64,000 nt of DNA from Paracoccaceae bacterium (GTDB lineage: Bacteria; Pseudomonadota; Alphaproteobacteria; Rhodobacterales; Rhodobacteraceae). The position numbers and the translations under genes were made by a program. The notes under the pieces are model-generated. The model was not told the origin of the DNA. It saw only the letters and a list, made by a program, of their open reading frames with translations, and ran no database searches. How positions within the stretch are numbered: the first letter of the stretch is position 1; each line of letters opens with the position of its first letter. This document shows positions 8,211 through 17,553 of this stretch, piece by piece. The stretch spans positions 46,863 to 110,862 of the forward strand of contig JASMHC010000017.1 of NCBI GenBank assembly GCA_030750975.1, given 5' to 3'.

Positions 8211-10301
8211 ATGACCCACAAACTTGATCCGCTGTTCCGTCCCAAATCGGTTGCTTTCATCGGTGGCAGCAATCTGAAGCCGACGCTGCAATATCACGAC
8301 GATCTCGGATTTGACGGACAAACCTATGTGGTGAACCACAAATACCCCGAACTGTTCGGCCATACCTGCCACGCCTCGATCGAAGACCTGCCAAAGGCCC
8401 CAGACCTCGCCTTTGTCGCCATTCGCCGCGAAGCAGCGGTCCAGGCAATCGAGGCATTGCGCGTCAGGGGGTGCAAAGCAGTGATCTGCAACGCCGCCGG
8501 TTTTGCCGAAATGGGTGCGGATGGTCAGGATATTCAGCGCCGACTTGAAGATGCGGCCGGTGATATGGTCATGCTCGGCCCAAACTCAATCGGGTTGGCG
8601 AATTTCCTTCAGCCGATGTCTGCAATGATGGATCAGTTCGGCGTACAGGCGCCCGACAAGGGCATCGCCATCGTTTCGCAAGGCGGAGGCTTCCTGTGCG
8701 ACGCCGTCTTTTGCGACCGAAGCCTTGATCTGACCCATATCGTCGGCTGTGGCAATCAGGCGATCACGGGGATCGAAACATGCGCCGAGTATCTGCTGGA
8801 TGACCCGCAAGTCACCTGCGTTGGTATCGCCTTCGAGGGCTTGAAAAACATCAGCGGGCTGCGACGGGCCGCCGTGAAGGCCTTGCGGCTGGGCAAACCC
8901 ATTGTCGCCATCAAGTTTGGCAAATCCGAGGTTGGTGCCCAGGTTGCAGCCTCGCACACCGCGTCGATGACCGGGGCCGATGCCGCATGGCAGGCGATTT
9001 TCGACCGGCTGGGGATTATCTCGACCCAATCGGAATCCGAATTTTTCGAAACCCTGAAGCTGATCAATTCGGGCCAGATCCCCAAAGGGCGTCGTGTCAT
9101 GGTCACAGCCGTTTCCGGCGTGATGAGCGTCATGCTGGCCGACCACCTGTCCGCCGCCGGGTTCGAGATGCCGCAACCGACCGGTGACCGCGTCGCCAAA
9201 TTGAAATCGGTGTTGCCCCCCATCGCCACCCCCTGCAATCCACAGGACGTGACAATGGCCGCATGGAACAATCTTGATCAGCAAACGGCGATCTATAACG
9301 CCTTGCTCGACGAAGGCTTTGATACGGCCATATTGGTGCAGAATTACCCCCGCGAAGGCATGTGGGATATCGCTGAGTACGAAGCGCAACTGGACGCCAT
9401 GGCCGCCGCCTGCGAAGGGCGCGATGTGGCGGGCATCCAGCTTGCCCCGATGGTTGACTGCTTCCCCGATCACGCCCGCGATCACACCGCGCGAAAAGGC
9501 ATGGCCGCGATGCAGGGGCTTGAGGAATGCATCAGCGCCCTGTCCCATACCGTTTGGTGGAACGAACGGCGCAGCGCATTGCTGGCCGAAGGGCTGGGTA
9601 ACTTGGAAACCGGATACGACGCCCCCGCAACAGGCACCCGGCGGGACGAGGCCGAAGCCAAATCGCTGATCACCGCCGCAGGCGTCTCTGTCCCCGAACT
9701 GCAAGTCTCCACGCCCGAGAACGCCCCTGCCGCAGCGACAGAACTCGGCTTTCCTGTCGCCCTGAAAGCGCTCGACCCCCGCTTGCTACATAAAACCGAG
9801 GTTGGCGCCGTCCGCATTGGCCTGCGCTCAGCCGATGAGGTCGCCGAGGCCGCCGCCAAGATGGCGTCTGACATGGCCGTCAACTGCCCCGACATCCCGC
9901 TGACACACGTCCTGATCGAAACCATGGCCCCCGATGTGGTGGCGGAAATCCTGGCCTCTGTCACCTTCGACCCTTCGGTCGGCCCAGTGATGATGATCGC
10001 CGGCGGCGGTATCGAGGCCGAGATGTGGAATGACAGCACCATGCTGGCCGCCCCCTTCACCCGCCCCGAGATTGCCCGCGCCTTGAACCGCCTGACAACC
10101 GCCAAGAAAATCGCCGGCTGGCGCGGCCGCCCCGCAGGGGACCGCGACGCCCTGCTGGACCAGTTGGAAGCCCTTGCCGCCTTCGCGCTGTCCTCAAAAG
10201 CCGAAGAAATCGAAATCAACCCAATCCTCGTTGGCCAATCCGGCGCGGTCGCTGTCGACGCCGTGCTGAAACTGGCCGAACAACCCGAAAGGACGACTTG
10301 A
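8211..10301 (+). CDS. NDP-forming acyl-CoA synthetase (acetate-CoA ligase family)
   Basis: 696-aa single-chain enzyme of the ADP/NDP-forming acyl-CoA synthetase superfamily. Order: Rossmann CoA-binding domain (RPKSVAFIGGS near residue 10), two flavodoxin-like succinyl-CoA-ligase domains, then a C-terminal ATP-grasp domain of about 220 residues. The phosphohistidine candidate is His249 in the ASHTAS motif. ATG 8211 is preferred (weak GAG upstream); ATG 8193 would add six residues. It is first gene of the five-gene operon and probably activates its carboxylic-acid substrate to a CoA thioester, replacing the AMP-forming ligase CaiC of enteric carnitine operons. Substrate is inferred from neighbours. 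Confidence 0.82.
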   Translation: MTHKLDPLFRPKSVAFIGGSNLKPTLQYHDDLGFDGQTYVVNHKYPELFGHTCHASIEDLPKAPDLAFVAIRREAAVQAIEALRVRGCKAVICNAAGFAEMGADGQDIQRRLEDAAGDMVMLGPNSIGLANFLQPMSAMMDQFGVQAPDKGIAIVSQGGGFLCDAVFCDRSLDLTHIVGCGNQAITGIETCAEYLLDDPQVTCVGIAFEGLKNISGLRRAAVKALRLGKPIVAIKFGKSEVGAQVAASHTASMTGADAAWQAIFDRLGIISTQSESEFFETLKLINSGQIPKGRRVMVTAVSGVMSVMLADHLSAAGFEMPQPTGDRVAKLKSVLPPIATPCNPQDVTMAAWNNLDQQTAIYNALLDEGFDTAILVQNYPREGMWDIAEYEAQLDAMAAACEGRDVAGIQLAPMVDCFPDHARDHTARKGMAAMQGLEECISALSHTVWWNERRSALLAEGLGNLETGYDAPATGTRRDEAEAKSLITAAGVSVPELQVSTPENAPAAATELGFPVALKALDPRLLHKTEVGAVRIGLRSADEVAEAAAKMASDMAVNCPDIPLTHVLIETMAPDVVAEILASVTFDPSVGPVMMIAGGGIEAEMWNDSTMLAAPFTRPEIARALNRLTTAKKIAGWRGRPAGDRDALLDQLEALAAFALSSKAEEIEINPILVGQSGAVAVDAVLKLAEQPERTT

Positions 10302-11465
10302 ATGGATTTTGCCCTCAGCGAAGAACAGCAGATGCTTTATGACATGGCCAGGTCGTTCACCGAGAACGAGTTGATCCCCCATGAGGTGATGATCGAAAAA
10401 CTGGGCGAATTGCCGCGCGAACTGGAAATGGAACTGCGCCACAAGGCGATTGAGGTCGGCCTGCACGCCTGCAACATGCCCGAGAAATTCGGCGGGGCCG
10501 AGCTGGACTGCGTGTCTTTCACCTTGGTGGAAAAGGCTCTCGGACGCGCGTCCCTCGCCCTTGCCGAATGCGTCCGCCGCCCAACCAACCTGCTGGCAGC
10601 CTGTGAGGGCGAGCAACTCAGCCATTTCCTTGAACCCGCCATGCGCGGCGAAAAACGCGACTGCGTGGCGATGACCGAACCCGATGCCGGATCGGACCTG
10701 AAGGGGATGAAAACCACCGCCCGGCGCGAAGGCGATGACTGGATCATCAACGGCACCAAACATTTCATCTCGAACGCGCAAATCAGCGACTTTGTGGTAC
10801 TCTTCGCCGCCACCGGAGAAGAAGAAACATCACGCGGAAAACGCAAACGCATCTCCTGTTTTCTCGTCGATCTGGATGCGCCGGGGCTGGAAGTTGCGCC
10901 GGGCTACGACCACATGGGGATGCGCGGCTATTACAACAACATCCTGCGTTTTGACGATGTGCGCGTTGGCAACTGGCAGATGATCGGCGAAGAAGGCCAG
11001 GGTTTTGACGTCGTCAACCAATGGCTTGGGCCGGGTCGCCTGACCGTCGCCGCCACATGTCAGGCCCGCGCCGAACGCGCCTTTGAGGTCGCGCTTGATT
11101 TCGCTGCCACCCGCGAACAATTCGGCCAGAAAATCGGCAAGTTCCAGGGCATCAGCTTCCCGCTGGCCGACATGGCCACCGACATCCGCATCGGCAACCT
11201 TTTGTTGATGGACACCGCTTGGAAGGTCGACCAAGGCGCCCCGACCGAGGCCGAAGACTGCGCCATGGCAAAAGTCTGGTGTTCCGAGATGCTGGGCCGT
11301 GTGGCAGATCAGGCGATCCAGACTTGTGGCGGTATGGGGGTGATGGCAGACTTGCCGCTGGAACGAATATACCGCGACGCCCGCGTGGAACGCATCTGGG
11401 AAGGCACCAGCGAAATCCAGCGCCACATCATCAGCCGCGGCCTGCTGCGGCCATTGGGAGCATAG
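10302..11465 (+). CDS. Acyl-CoA dehydrogenase family protein
   Basis: 387-aa FAD-dependent acyl-CoA dehydrogenase of usual length, oxidising an acyl-CoA to the 2,3-enoyl-CoA. The substrate/FAD-site segment [17 protein letters not shown] and the C-terminal [10 protein letters not shown] segment are clear; Glu367 is in the catalytic-base position of short/medium-chain enzymes. The ATG immediately follows the stop of the ligase gene (TGAATG), indicating translational coupling. Unlike CaiA of E. coli, which works as a reductase and lacks this Glu, this protein looks like a true dehydrogenase. In context a gamma-butyrobetainyl-CoA or similar dehydrogenase is possible. Confidence 0.85.
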   Translation: MDFALSEEQQMLYDMARSFTENELIPHEVMIEKLGELPRELEMELRHKAIEVGLHACNMPEKFGGAELDCVSFTLVEKALGRASLALAECVRRPTNLLAACEGEQLSHFLEPAMRGEKRDCVAMTEPDAGSDLKGMKTTARREGDDWIINGTKHFISNAQISDFVVLFAATGEEETSRGKRKRISCFLVDLDAPGLEVAPGYDHMGMRGYYNNILRFDDVRVGNWQMIGEEGQGFDVVNQWLGPGRLTVAATCQARAERAFEVALDFAATREQFGQKIGKFQGISFPLADMATDIRIGNLLLMDTAWKVDQGAPTEAEDCAMAKVWCSEMLGRVADQAIQTCGGMGVMADLPLERIYRDARVERIWEGTSEIQRHIISRGLLRPLGA

Positions 11466-11466
11466 A

Positions 11467-12249
11467 ATGTCAGACGTCAGAACCGAACGGCAGGGGCGTA
11501 TCCTGATCGTTACCCTCGACCGCCCCAAGGCCAACGCAATCAACGCCGCCACCAGCATGGCGCTTGGCAACGCCTTCAAGGAACTGCAAGACGATGACAG
11601 CCTTTCGGTCGGCATCATCACCGGCGGGGGCGACCGTTTCTTTTCTGCCGGATGGGATCTGAAAGCCGCCGCCGAAGGCGAAGCCCCAGACGCTGATCAA
11701 GGCGTTGGCGGGTTTGCTGGCCTCACCGAATACTGGGACCTCAAGAAACCCGTCATCGCCGCCGTCAACGGCATGGCCTTGGGTGGCGGTTTTGAGCTGG
11801 CCTTAGCCGCCGACATGATCGTCTCGGCCGATACCGCCGAATACGCCATGCCCGAAGCCGCCATTGGCGTGGTCGGTGACAGCGGCGGCATTATCCGCCT
11901 GCCCCGCCGCATCCCCCGCGCCATCGCAATGGAAATGCTGATGACCGGCCGCCGCGCCTCGGCGCAAGAGTTAGAGCGCTGGGGCCTGATCAACCGCGTT
12001 GTGCCCACGGGCATGCTGATGGAAGCCGCGCTTGACCTCGCAAGCCAGATCGCCGCCAACGCGCCTTTGTCGCTGCAAGCCACGAAAGAGGTTGATCGCG
12101 CCACCGAAGGCATGAACGAACGCGACGCTTTCCACACCATGCGCAGCGCCGACCTGCCGATCTATCGCAAAGTCTATGACAGCGAAGACGCGGCCGAGGG
12201 CATCGCCTCGATCAACGAAAAACGCGAACCCGTCTGGAAAGGCCGCTAG
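11467..12249 (+). CDS. caiD: Carnitinyl-CoA dehydratase-like enoyl-CoA hydratase
   Basis: 260-aa crotonase-fold protein, closest by eye to E. coli CaiD, which interconverts crotonobetainyl-CoA and L-carnitinyl-CoA. Shared stretches include [28 protein letters not shown] (59-78), [19 protein letters not shown] and the C-terminal EKR-x-PVWKGR. The two glutamates that act in CaiD are retained as Glu110 and Glu130. It lies one base after the acyl-CoA dehydrogenase and is followed directly by the thioesterase gene. The match in the variable loop at 67-78 is much stronger than for a generic enoyl-CoA hydratase, so a betaine-type CoA substrate is likely; still an inference. Confidence 0.82.
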   Translation: MSDVRTERQGRILIVTLDRPKANAINAATSMALGNAFKELQDDDSLSVGIITGGGDRFFSAGWDLKAAAEGEAPDADQGVGGFAGLTEYWDLKKPVIAAVNGMALGGGFELALAADMIVSADTAEYAMPEAAIGVVGDSGGIIRLPRRIPRAIAMEMLMTGRRASAQELERWGLINRVVPTGMLMEAALDLASQIAANAPLSLQATKEVDRATEGMNERDAFHTMRSADLPIYRKVYDSEDAAEGIASINEKREPVWKGR

Positions 12250-12768
12250 ATGCTGGAAACCGAAACCTTCCTGCACGACTGGACGGGCGAGATTGCCGCC
12301 CCCGCCTGCTTGGTCGAAAACACCGTCAAACCGGATTGGGTCGATGAATACGGCCACCTGAACATGTCGCACTACCTGACCATCTGCGATCAGGCGAACT
12401 GGGCCTTCTTCAACTGGATCAACCATCCCACCCAGACCATTAAGGATCGCGCGGGCCACGAATATGTCATCGTCGAAAACCATGTCTGTTATCTGGGTGA
12501 ACTGGTCGAAGGCGACCGCTTCACCATCACCACCCAACTAACGGGACTGGACGACAAGCGCTACATCCTGTTCCACACCGTACTGGACTCGGGCGGCACT
12601 ATCGCCGCCACCAACGAGGCCAAGGTGCTGGGCTTCAATCTCGACACCCGCCGCCCCGAAAGCTGGCAACCGCATGTCGCGGACCGCCTTGCGCAAATCT
12701 TTGACGCCCACAACGCCCTCGGCACCCCGGCCCAATCCGGCCAGGGCATCGCGCTGAAAAAGCGCTAA
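12250..12768 (+). CDS. Hot-dog fold acyl-CoA thioesterase
   Basis: 172-aa protein of the 4-hydroxybenzoyl-CoA thioesterase type. The D-x-x-G-H-x-N active-site motif is at 32-38 (Asp32, His36, Asn38). The region resembles the thioesterase domain fused to L-carnitine dehydrogenase in some alphaproteobacteria. The start codon abuts the caiD stop (TAGATG). It would release the product of the CaiD step, for example free carnitine from carnitinyl-CoA, or remove betainyl-CoA. The exact acyl group is not readable. Confidence 0.75.
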   Translation: MLETETFLHDWTGEIAAPACLVENTVKPDWVDEYGHLNMSHYLTICDQANWAFFNWINHPTQTIKDRAGHEYVIVENHVCYLGELVEGDRFTITTQLTGLDDKRYILFHTVLDSGGTIAATNEAKVLGFNLDTRRPESWQPHVADRLAQIFDAHNALGTPAQSGQGIALKKR

Positions 12769-12855
12769 GCCTGCCGCATTCCGCCAACCATGTCGGAAAC
12801 GGGCTTGCCAACACCTTTGGGCCTGCGTTTTCTCGGGTAAAACACGGAGGACACC

Positions 12856-13806
12856 ATGAAAGTAGGCTTCATCGGTCTGGGCAATGTCGGCGGCAAACTG
12901 TCAGGATCACTTCTGCGCAACGGGGTTGACCTGACCGTCCACGATCTGAACAGCGATCTGGTCGATGCCTTCGTCGCCAAGGGCGCCAAACGCGGCGAAA
13001 ATCCCGCGCAATTGATGCGTGATTGCGACGCGGTCATCACCTGCCTGCCCTCGCCCGCCGCCTCGGACGCGGTGATGCAGGACATGCTGCCCGAGGTCGG
13101 ACCCGGCAAAATCTGGATGGAGATGTCCACCACGGACGAAGCCGAGGCCAAGCGCCTTGGTGCCATGGTCATCGAACGCGGCGGAGCGGCGGTGGATTGC
13201 CCCGTCTCGGGCGGCTGTCACCGCGCCGATACCGGCAATATCGCCATCTTCGCAGGCTGCGACCGCGCCACCTTTGACCGCATTCTGCCGTTTCTGAAAA
13301 CCATGGGCCGCCGCATCCTGCACACAGGTGAGCTGGGCAGCGCCTCGGTTCTCAAGGTCGTCACCAACTTCCTTGCCACCGCAAACCTTGTCACCTGCGC
13401 CGAAGCGCTGACCACCTGCAAAGCCGCAGGCATGGACCTCAACACCGCGTTCGAGGCAATAAAAATCTCGTCCGGCACCAGTTTTGTGCATGAAACCGAA
13501 AGTCAGGTCATCCTCAACGGCAGCCGCGATATCAGCTTCACCATGGATCTGGTGAAAAAAGACATCGGCCTGTTTCAAGAGGTCGCCGACCGCGCCGGCG
13601 TACCGCTGGAGATTAACCCGATGCTGATCAAAATTTTTGAGGACGGCATCTCCCGCTACGGCGAACGCGAACTTTCCCCCAACATCATCCGCCGTCTGGA
13701 AGACGCCACCGGTCTTGATATCACCGCCCCCGGTTTCCCGCCGGAAATGGTCGATGACGAAGCCGAAGAACCGGGATACGAGGTCATTCCGAAGGGCAAG
13801 GAATAA
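12856..13806 (+). CDS. NAD(P)-dependent beta-hydroxyacid dehydrogenase (3-hydroxyisobutyrate dehydrogenase family)
   Basis: 316-aa oxidoreductase with the N-terminal nucleotide-binding motif GFIGLGNVGG (4-13), substrate-binding DCPVSGG (114-120) and the catalytic Lys167/Asn171 pair in LKVVTNFL. A strong GGAGG precedes the start, 87 bp after the thioesterase. The family oxidises 3-hydroxy acids to semialdehydes or 3-keto acids; free carnitine is a 3-hydroxy acid, so oxidation of the thioesterase product is plausible. Known carnitine dehydrogenases belong to a different family (3-hydroxyacyl-CoA dehydrogenase), so this assignment is speculative. About 20 acidic residues at the C-terminus extend beyond the usual core. 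Confidence 0.78.
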   Translation: MKVGFIGLGNVGGKLSGSLLRNGVDLTVHDLNSDLVDAFVAKGAKRGENPAQLMRDCDAVITCLPSPAASDAVMQDMLPEVGPGKIWMEMSTTDEAEAKRLGAMVIERGGAAVDCPVSGGCHRADTGNIAIFAGCDRATFDRILPFLKTMGRRILHTGELGSASVLKVVTNFLATANLVTCAEALTTCKAAGMDLNTAFEAIKISSGTSFVHETESQVILNGSRDISFTMDLVKKDIGLFQEVADRAGVPLEINPMLIKIFEDGISRYGERELSPNIIRRLEDATGLDITAPGFPPEMVDDEAEEPGYEVIPKGKE

Positions 13807-13851
13807 TCCACGTATAACAATTCTTTTGTCCCCAAATATCCCGGGGGGAAA

Positions 13852-13893
13852 CCAGCCGCAGACTTGCGGCTGGTGGGGGCAGCGCCCCCTTTT
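13852..13893. terminator. Tandem hairpins between convergent operon end and gltX
   Basis: Two perfect hairpins in a row: CCAGCCGCA/TGCGGCTGG (13852-13860 with 13865-13873, GACT loop) and GGGGGC/GCCCCC (13875-13880 with 13884-13889, AGC loop) followed by TTTT. The second is a plausible intrinsic terminator for the plus-strand operon. The pair also resembles GC-rich palindromes scattered in rhodobacterial genomes. Confidence 0.65.
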
Positions 13894-13921
13894 ACATCGA
13901 CCGCGCCAGCGGGCGAAACCG

Positions 13922-15247
13922 TCAGCTTTTTGCCCGCACCGTCTGCAACAAAGGCATCACATCGCGCATATCCGGCCCGCGTTCCTGCCCCGTCAGCGCC
14001 TTGCGCAGCGGCATGAACAGCCCCTTGCCCTTGCGGCCCGTTGCGTCCTTCACCTGTTTGGTCCAGTGACCCCAGGTTTCCACCGTATAAGGCCCGTCAG
14101 GCAGCAGGGCCAAAGCCTGCGCCACAAATTCCGCATCCTCATCGTCTATCAGCGGCTCTGCCCCGTCACGATACAGCACCCACCAGCCCGCAAGGTCTTT
14201 CAGCGTGGTGATATTCTCGCGCGTTACATTCCAGAAGCTTTCGGCCAGATCCGCAGGCACGCCAATTTCAGCAATTGCGTCGGCCACAGCCTCGAATGGC
14301 TGATCGTGAAGATATCGCGCGGTCAGCGGATAGAGATCCTCGACATCAAACTTGGTCGGTGCCGCGCCGAAACGGGTGATGTCGAAGCCTTCAACCAGTT
14401 CCTCCATCGAGCTTCGCATCTCGAACGGATCGGACGACCCGAGCCGCGCCATATGGCTTAGCAAGGCCATCGGCTGCACACCATTTTCGCGCAAATCCCG
14501 CAGCGCCAACGTGCCCAACCGCTTTGACAATGCTTCCCCACCGGGACCGGTCAAAAGCGAATGGTGGGCAAAGTCAGGCGGCTCAAATCCAAGCGCCTTT
14601 ATCATCTGGATCTGCGTCGCCGTATTGGTCACATGATCCGAGCCGCGCACGACATTGGTCACGCCCATATCGGTGTCATCGACGACCGAGGCCAGCGTAT
14701 AAAGAAACTGCCCGTCGCCACGGATCAGCACCGGGTCTGACACGCTTGACGCATCAATTGAAATATCGCCCAGAATACCGTCGCGCCATTCGATCCGTTG
14801 ATGATCCAGCTTGAACCGCCAAACCCCATCGCCCCGCTCGGCCCGCAATCTGGCCTTCTCTTCTTCCGACAAGCCCAGCGCCGCACGGTCATAGACCGGA
14901 GGTTTGCCCATATTCAGCTGTTTCTTGCGCTTCAGATCCAGTTCAACCGGCGTTTCAAACGCCTCGTAAAACCGGCCCATCTCGCGCAGTTTATCCGCCG
15001 CCGCATGATAGCGGTCCAGCCGGTCCGATTGACGTTCGATCTTGTCCCAGGTGATGCCCAGCCACTCGAGGTCCTGCTTGATCCCGTCTACATATTCTTC
15101 CTTCGAACGCTCGGGATCGGTGTCGTCGATGCGCAGAATGAAAGTGCCGCCCGCCTTGCGGGTGATCAGGTAATTGAACAGCGCCGTGCGCAGGTTGCCA
15201 ACATGCAGGTATCCTGTCGGCGAAGGGGCAAAACGGGTGGTGGTCAT
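13922..15247 (-). CDS. gltX: Glutamate--tRNA ligase
   Basis: 441-aa class I aminoacyl-tRNA synthetase charging tRNA-Glu. The HIGH-type signature is PSPTGYLHVGN (8-18, His15) and the KMSKS equivalent is ALSKR (239-243). Start at 15247 is chosen because AGGAGA lies just upstream on the minus strand and MTTTRFAPSP begins the conserved core; the longer frame from 15373 would add 42 unrelated residues. Many alphaproteobacteria carry two GluRS copies; whether this is the canonical or the second form cannot be decided from this window. Confidence 0.9.
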   Translation of the reverse strand: MTTTRFAPSPTGYLHVGNLRTALFNYLITRKAGGTFILRIDDTDPERSKEEYVDGIKQDLEWLGITWDKIERQSDRLDRYHAAADKLREMGRFYEAFETPVELDLKRKKQLNMGKPPVYDRAALGLSEEEKARLRAERGDGVWRFKLDHQRIEWRDGILGDISIDASSVSDPVLIRGDGQFLYTLASVVDDTDMGVTNVVRGSDHVTNTATQIQMIKALGFEPPDFAHHSLLTGPGGEALSKRLGTLALRDLRENGVQPMALLSHMARLGSSDPFEMRSSMEELVEGFDITRFGAAPTKFDVEDLYPLTARYLHDQPFEAVADAIAEIGVPADLAESFWNVTRENITTLKDLAGWWVLYRDGAEPLIDDEDAEFVAQALALLPDGPYTVETWGHWTKQVKDATGRKGKGLFMPLRKALTGQERGPDMRDVMPLLQTVRAKS

Positions 15248-15343
15248 CAAAGAGTCTCCTGTTGCGCGGAGCCTTCTCACAAGGGGGGTGAATTGTCTAG
15301 GGGTCAGCGCCTGCCCGTGGGATGGCGCTGACCCTAAACAAAA

Positions 15344-15366
15344 CGCCCCGAACCAAGTCCGGGGCG
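15344..15366 (-). terminator. Intrinsic terminator of the TRAP transporter operon
   Basis: On the minus strand CGCCCCG (15366-15360) pairs with CGGGGCG (15350-15344) across a 9-nt loop, followed by TTTTGTTT. It lies about 30 bp downstream of the large permease stop. Confidence 0.75.
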
Positions 15367-15395
15367 CTGTCAAATCTCAACCTGTCACGCTACTG

Positions 15396-16898
15396 CTAAA
15401 TCGGCAGCAAGAACAGCGTGATTGCCGGGAAGGCCACAAGCAGGCCCACACGCACCAGATCCGAGCCAACGAACAGGATCACCGCCTTATAGGTCTCGAC
15501 CATCGGTGTTTTCCGGTCCATCGCGTTGATGATGAACAGGTTCATGCCCACCGGCGGTGTGATCAGGCCAACCTCGACCACGATCAGCACAAGGATACCG
15601 AACCAGATCGCAACCTGCTCAGACTCGATCCGGTTGGCCATGCCGCGCGTCATGCGGATATCGAGCGCCCGCATCTGTTCGCGGGTCAATTCCGCGCCAT
15701 TGGCGATCGCCGTCTTGATATTGGCCAGCATCTCGCCGGTCACAGCCTCGGGTATGATGCCGCCATCAATCACCGCCATTGCCTTGATTGCCTGCAACTC
15801 GGCCAGCGAGGTGAAGTTGAAATCAAGAACCGAAATCACCGGAAAGAAAATCGGAATGGTCAGAAGGATCATTGAAAGGCTGTCCATCAGGCAGCCCAGA
15901 AGCAGGTAGAAGACCAGGATCAGCACCAGAACCAGCCACGGGCTGAACCCCTGACCAACCACCCATTCGGCAATTTCCTGAGGCACTTGTGTCAGGGCAA
16001 GAAAGCCGTTGTAAAAGCCTGCCCCCAAAACAATGAAAAAGATCATCGCCGTCGAACGCGCCGTCACGGTAAAGCTTTCCGCCAAAGTCTTGCGGGTCAG
16101 CCCGCCGTTGAAATAGGCGATGATACCGGTGCCCAACGCGCCGACCGCCGCGCCTTCGGTCGGGGTGAAAATGCCGCCATAAATGCCGCCGACCACCGCG
16201 ATAAACACCAGCAAAACCGGCCAGACGGCAATCAGATCAATGAAGCGCTGCGCATAGGGCACCCGTTCGCGCACGCCTGCGCTTTCGGGGAATAGGCGCA
16301 CATAGATCGAGATCACGATCACATAGCCCAGCGCCGCAAGAATACCCGGCACGAAGGCCGCCAGAAACAGCTTGGCGATGTTCTGCTCGGTCAGAATGGC
16401 ATAGATCACCAGCACGACCGAGGGCGGGATCAGAATGCCCAATGTGCCACCGGCGGCCAGTGTCGCGGTCGAAAAGCCCCCCGCATAGCCATAGCGCTTC
16501 ATCTCGGGCAGGGCGACGCGGCTCATCGTGGCGGCGGTGGCCAAAGACGATCCGCAAATCGCACCAAATCCGGCGCAGGCACCGACAGCCGCCATCGCAA
16601 CACCACCCCTGCGATGCCCCAGCCACCCCTCGGCGGCTTTGAACAGCGCCTGGCTCATCCCGCCGAGCGTCGCGAAATGGCCCATCAGCAGGAACATCGG
16701 CACGATCGACAGTGAATAGCTTGAGAATGTGGTAAAGCTTTCGCTTTTCAGGCGGGCCAGCGGGATATCGGGATTTCCCTGGATGATCCACAAACCGACG
16801 AAACCGGCAAGAAACATCGCCAGCCCAATCGGGACCCGCAGGAAGATCAAACCGAGCAATGCGGGAAAAGACAGAATTCCAATTGTCAGGTCGGTCAA
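15396..16898 (-). CDS. TRAP transporter large permease subunit (DctM type)
   Basis: 500-aa inner-membrane protein with more than ten hydrophobic segments, the ion-coupled translocating subunit of a tripartite ATP-independent periplasmic transporter. GFGAICGSSLATAATMSRVA (near residues 109-128) is a conserved DctM signature. The start overlaps the small-subunit stop by four bases. An extra ~65-residue hydrophilic stretch (about 365-430) separates late membrane segments, longer than in a minimal DctM. Substrate is set by the binding protein upstream; dicarboxylates, keto acids or other organic acids are usual. Confidence 0.88.
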   Translation of the reverse strand: MTDLTIGILSFPALLGLIFLRVPIGLAMFLAGFVGLWIIQGNPDIPLARLKSESFTTFSSYSLSIVPMFLLMGHFATLGGMSQALFKAAEGWLGHRRGGVAMAAVGACAGFGAICGSSLATAATMSRVALPEMKRYGYAGGFSTATLAAGGTLGILIPPSVVLVIYAILTEQNIAKLFLAAFVPGILAALGYVIVISIYVRLFPESAGVRERVPYAQRFIDLIAVWPVLLVFIAVVGGIYGGIFTPTEGAAVGALGTGIIAYFNGGLTRKTLAESFTVTARSTAMIFFIVLGAGFYNGFLALTQVPQEIAEWVVGQGFSPWLVLVLILVFYLLLGCLMDSLSMILLTIPIFFPVISVLDFNFTSLAELQAIKAMAVIDGGIIPEAVTGEMLANIKTAIANGAELTREQMRALDIRMTRGMANRIESEQVAIWFGILVLIVVEVGLITPPVGMNLFIINAMDRKTPMVETYKAVILFVGSDLVRVGLLVAFPAITLFLLPI

Positions 16899-17476
16899 TG
16901 CTCGGCCCCTTCTTCCCCAAGAATTTTTGCGCCGGTGATGATTTGGTACACGCGCACAAGCGCCACGTAGGTTCCGACAATCGCGGCCGAGACCGCCCCG
17001 ATCAGGCTAAGCGCATAGGCCCACCAGATCGGAAACTGCAACAGAAAGGTGGTTGTGCCGCTTCTTTGTTTGCTCAGCATGCCTTCGTAAAGCTGCACGG
17101 CGATAACCGTCAAAGCGATCGCGAACAGCACCTCGGCAATGGCCATCAGCATCTTTTGGCCGCGCATCGGCAGCCAGTTGGTGAAAACGTCCACAACCGC
17201 ATGGCCTGATGTGATCTGGGTCAGCGGAATGAACATGAATATCGCAAAGGCAATCCCCGCCTCAACCAGTTCGAAGTCGCCGTTGATGGGGCCGATCCCG
17301 GTGGCCAACATCATTTCCGAAAACCCCGGAAGGGCACCCTGCATTAGGTCGGAATGGAAAATACCGTTCAGCGTTCTTCCGACAATCGACAGGCATACCA
17401 AAAGGATCAATAGCGAAAGCACGATCCCCCCGATTATGGCCATCAGCCGGGACAGGTTTAGAAAGGTGCGATGCAT
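16895..17476 (-). CDS. TRAP transporter small permease subunit (DctQ type)
   Basis: 193-aa membrane protein with four predicted helices, characteristic of DctQ; it scaffolds the large permease. It is the middle gene of a dctP-Q-M operon and overlaps the large subunit gene by four bases (ATGA), so the two are translationally coupled. It is separated from the binding-protein gene by a 77-bp gap with a strong hairpin. Confidence 0.83.
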   Translation of the reverse strand: MHRTFLNLSRLMAIIGGIVLSLLILLVCLSIVGRTLNGIFHSDLMQGALPGFSEMMLATGIGPINGDFELVEAGIAFAIFMFIPLTQITSGHAVVDVFTNWLPMRGQKMLMAIAEVLFAIALTVIAVQLYEGMLSKQRSGTTTFLLQFPIWWAYALSLIGAVSAAIVGTYVALVRVYQIITGAKILGEEGAEH

Positions 17477-17506
17477 ACCGGACCACTTTCATTGCCAAAA
17501 AGCCAA

Positions 17507-17530
17507 GCTGCGGCACAGATGTGCCGCAGC
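17507..17530 (-). terminator. Hairpin between TRAP binding-protein gene and small permease
   Basis: A perfect 10-bp stem (GCTGCGGCAC at 17507-17516 with GTGCCGCAGC at 17521-17530, AGAT loop), extended by CCAA/TTGG with bulges, follows the binding-protein stop on the minus strand and is trailed by CTTTTT. It is likely a partial terminator or message stabiliser that lets the binding protein be made in excess. Confidence 0.7.
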
Positions 17531-17553
17531 CCTTGGTTTATCCAAACGGAATC

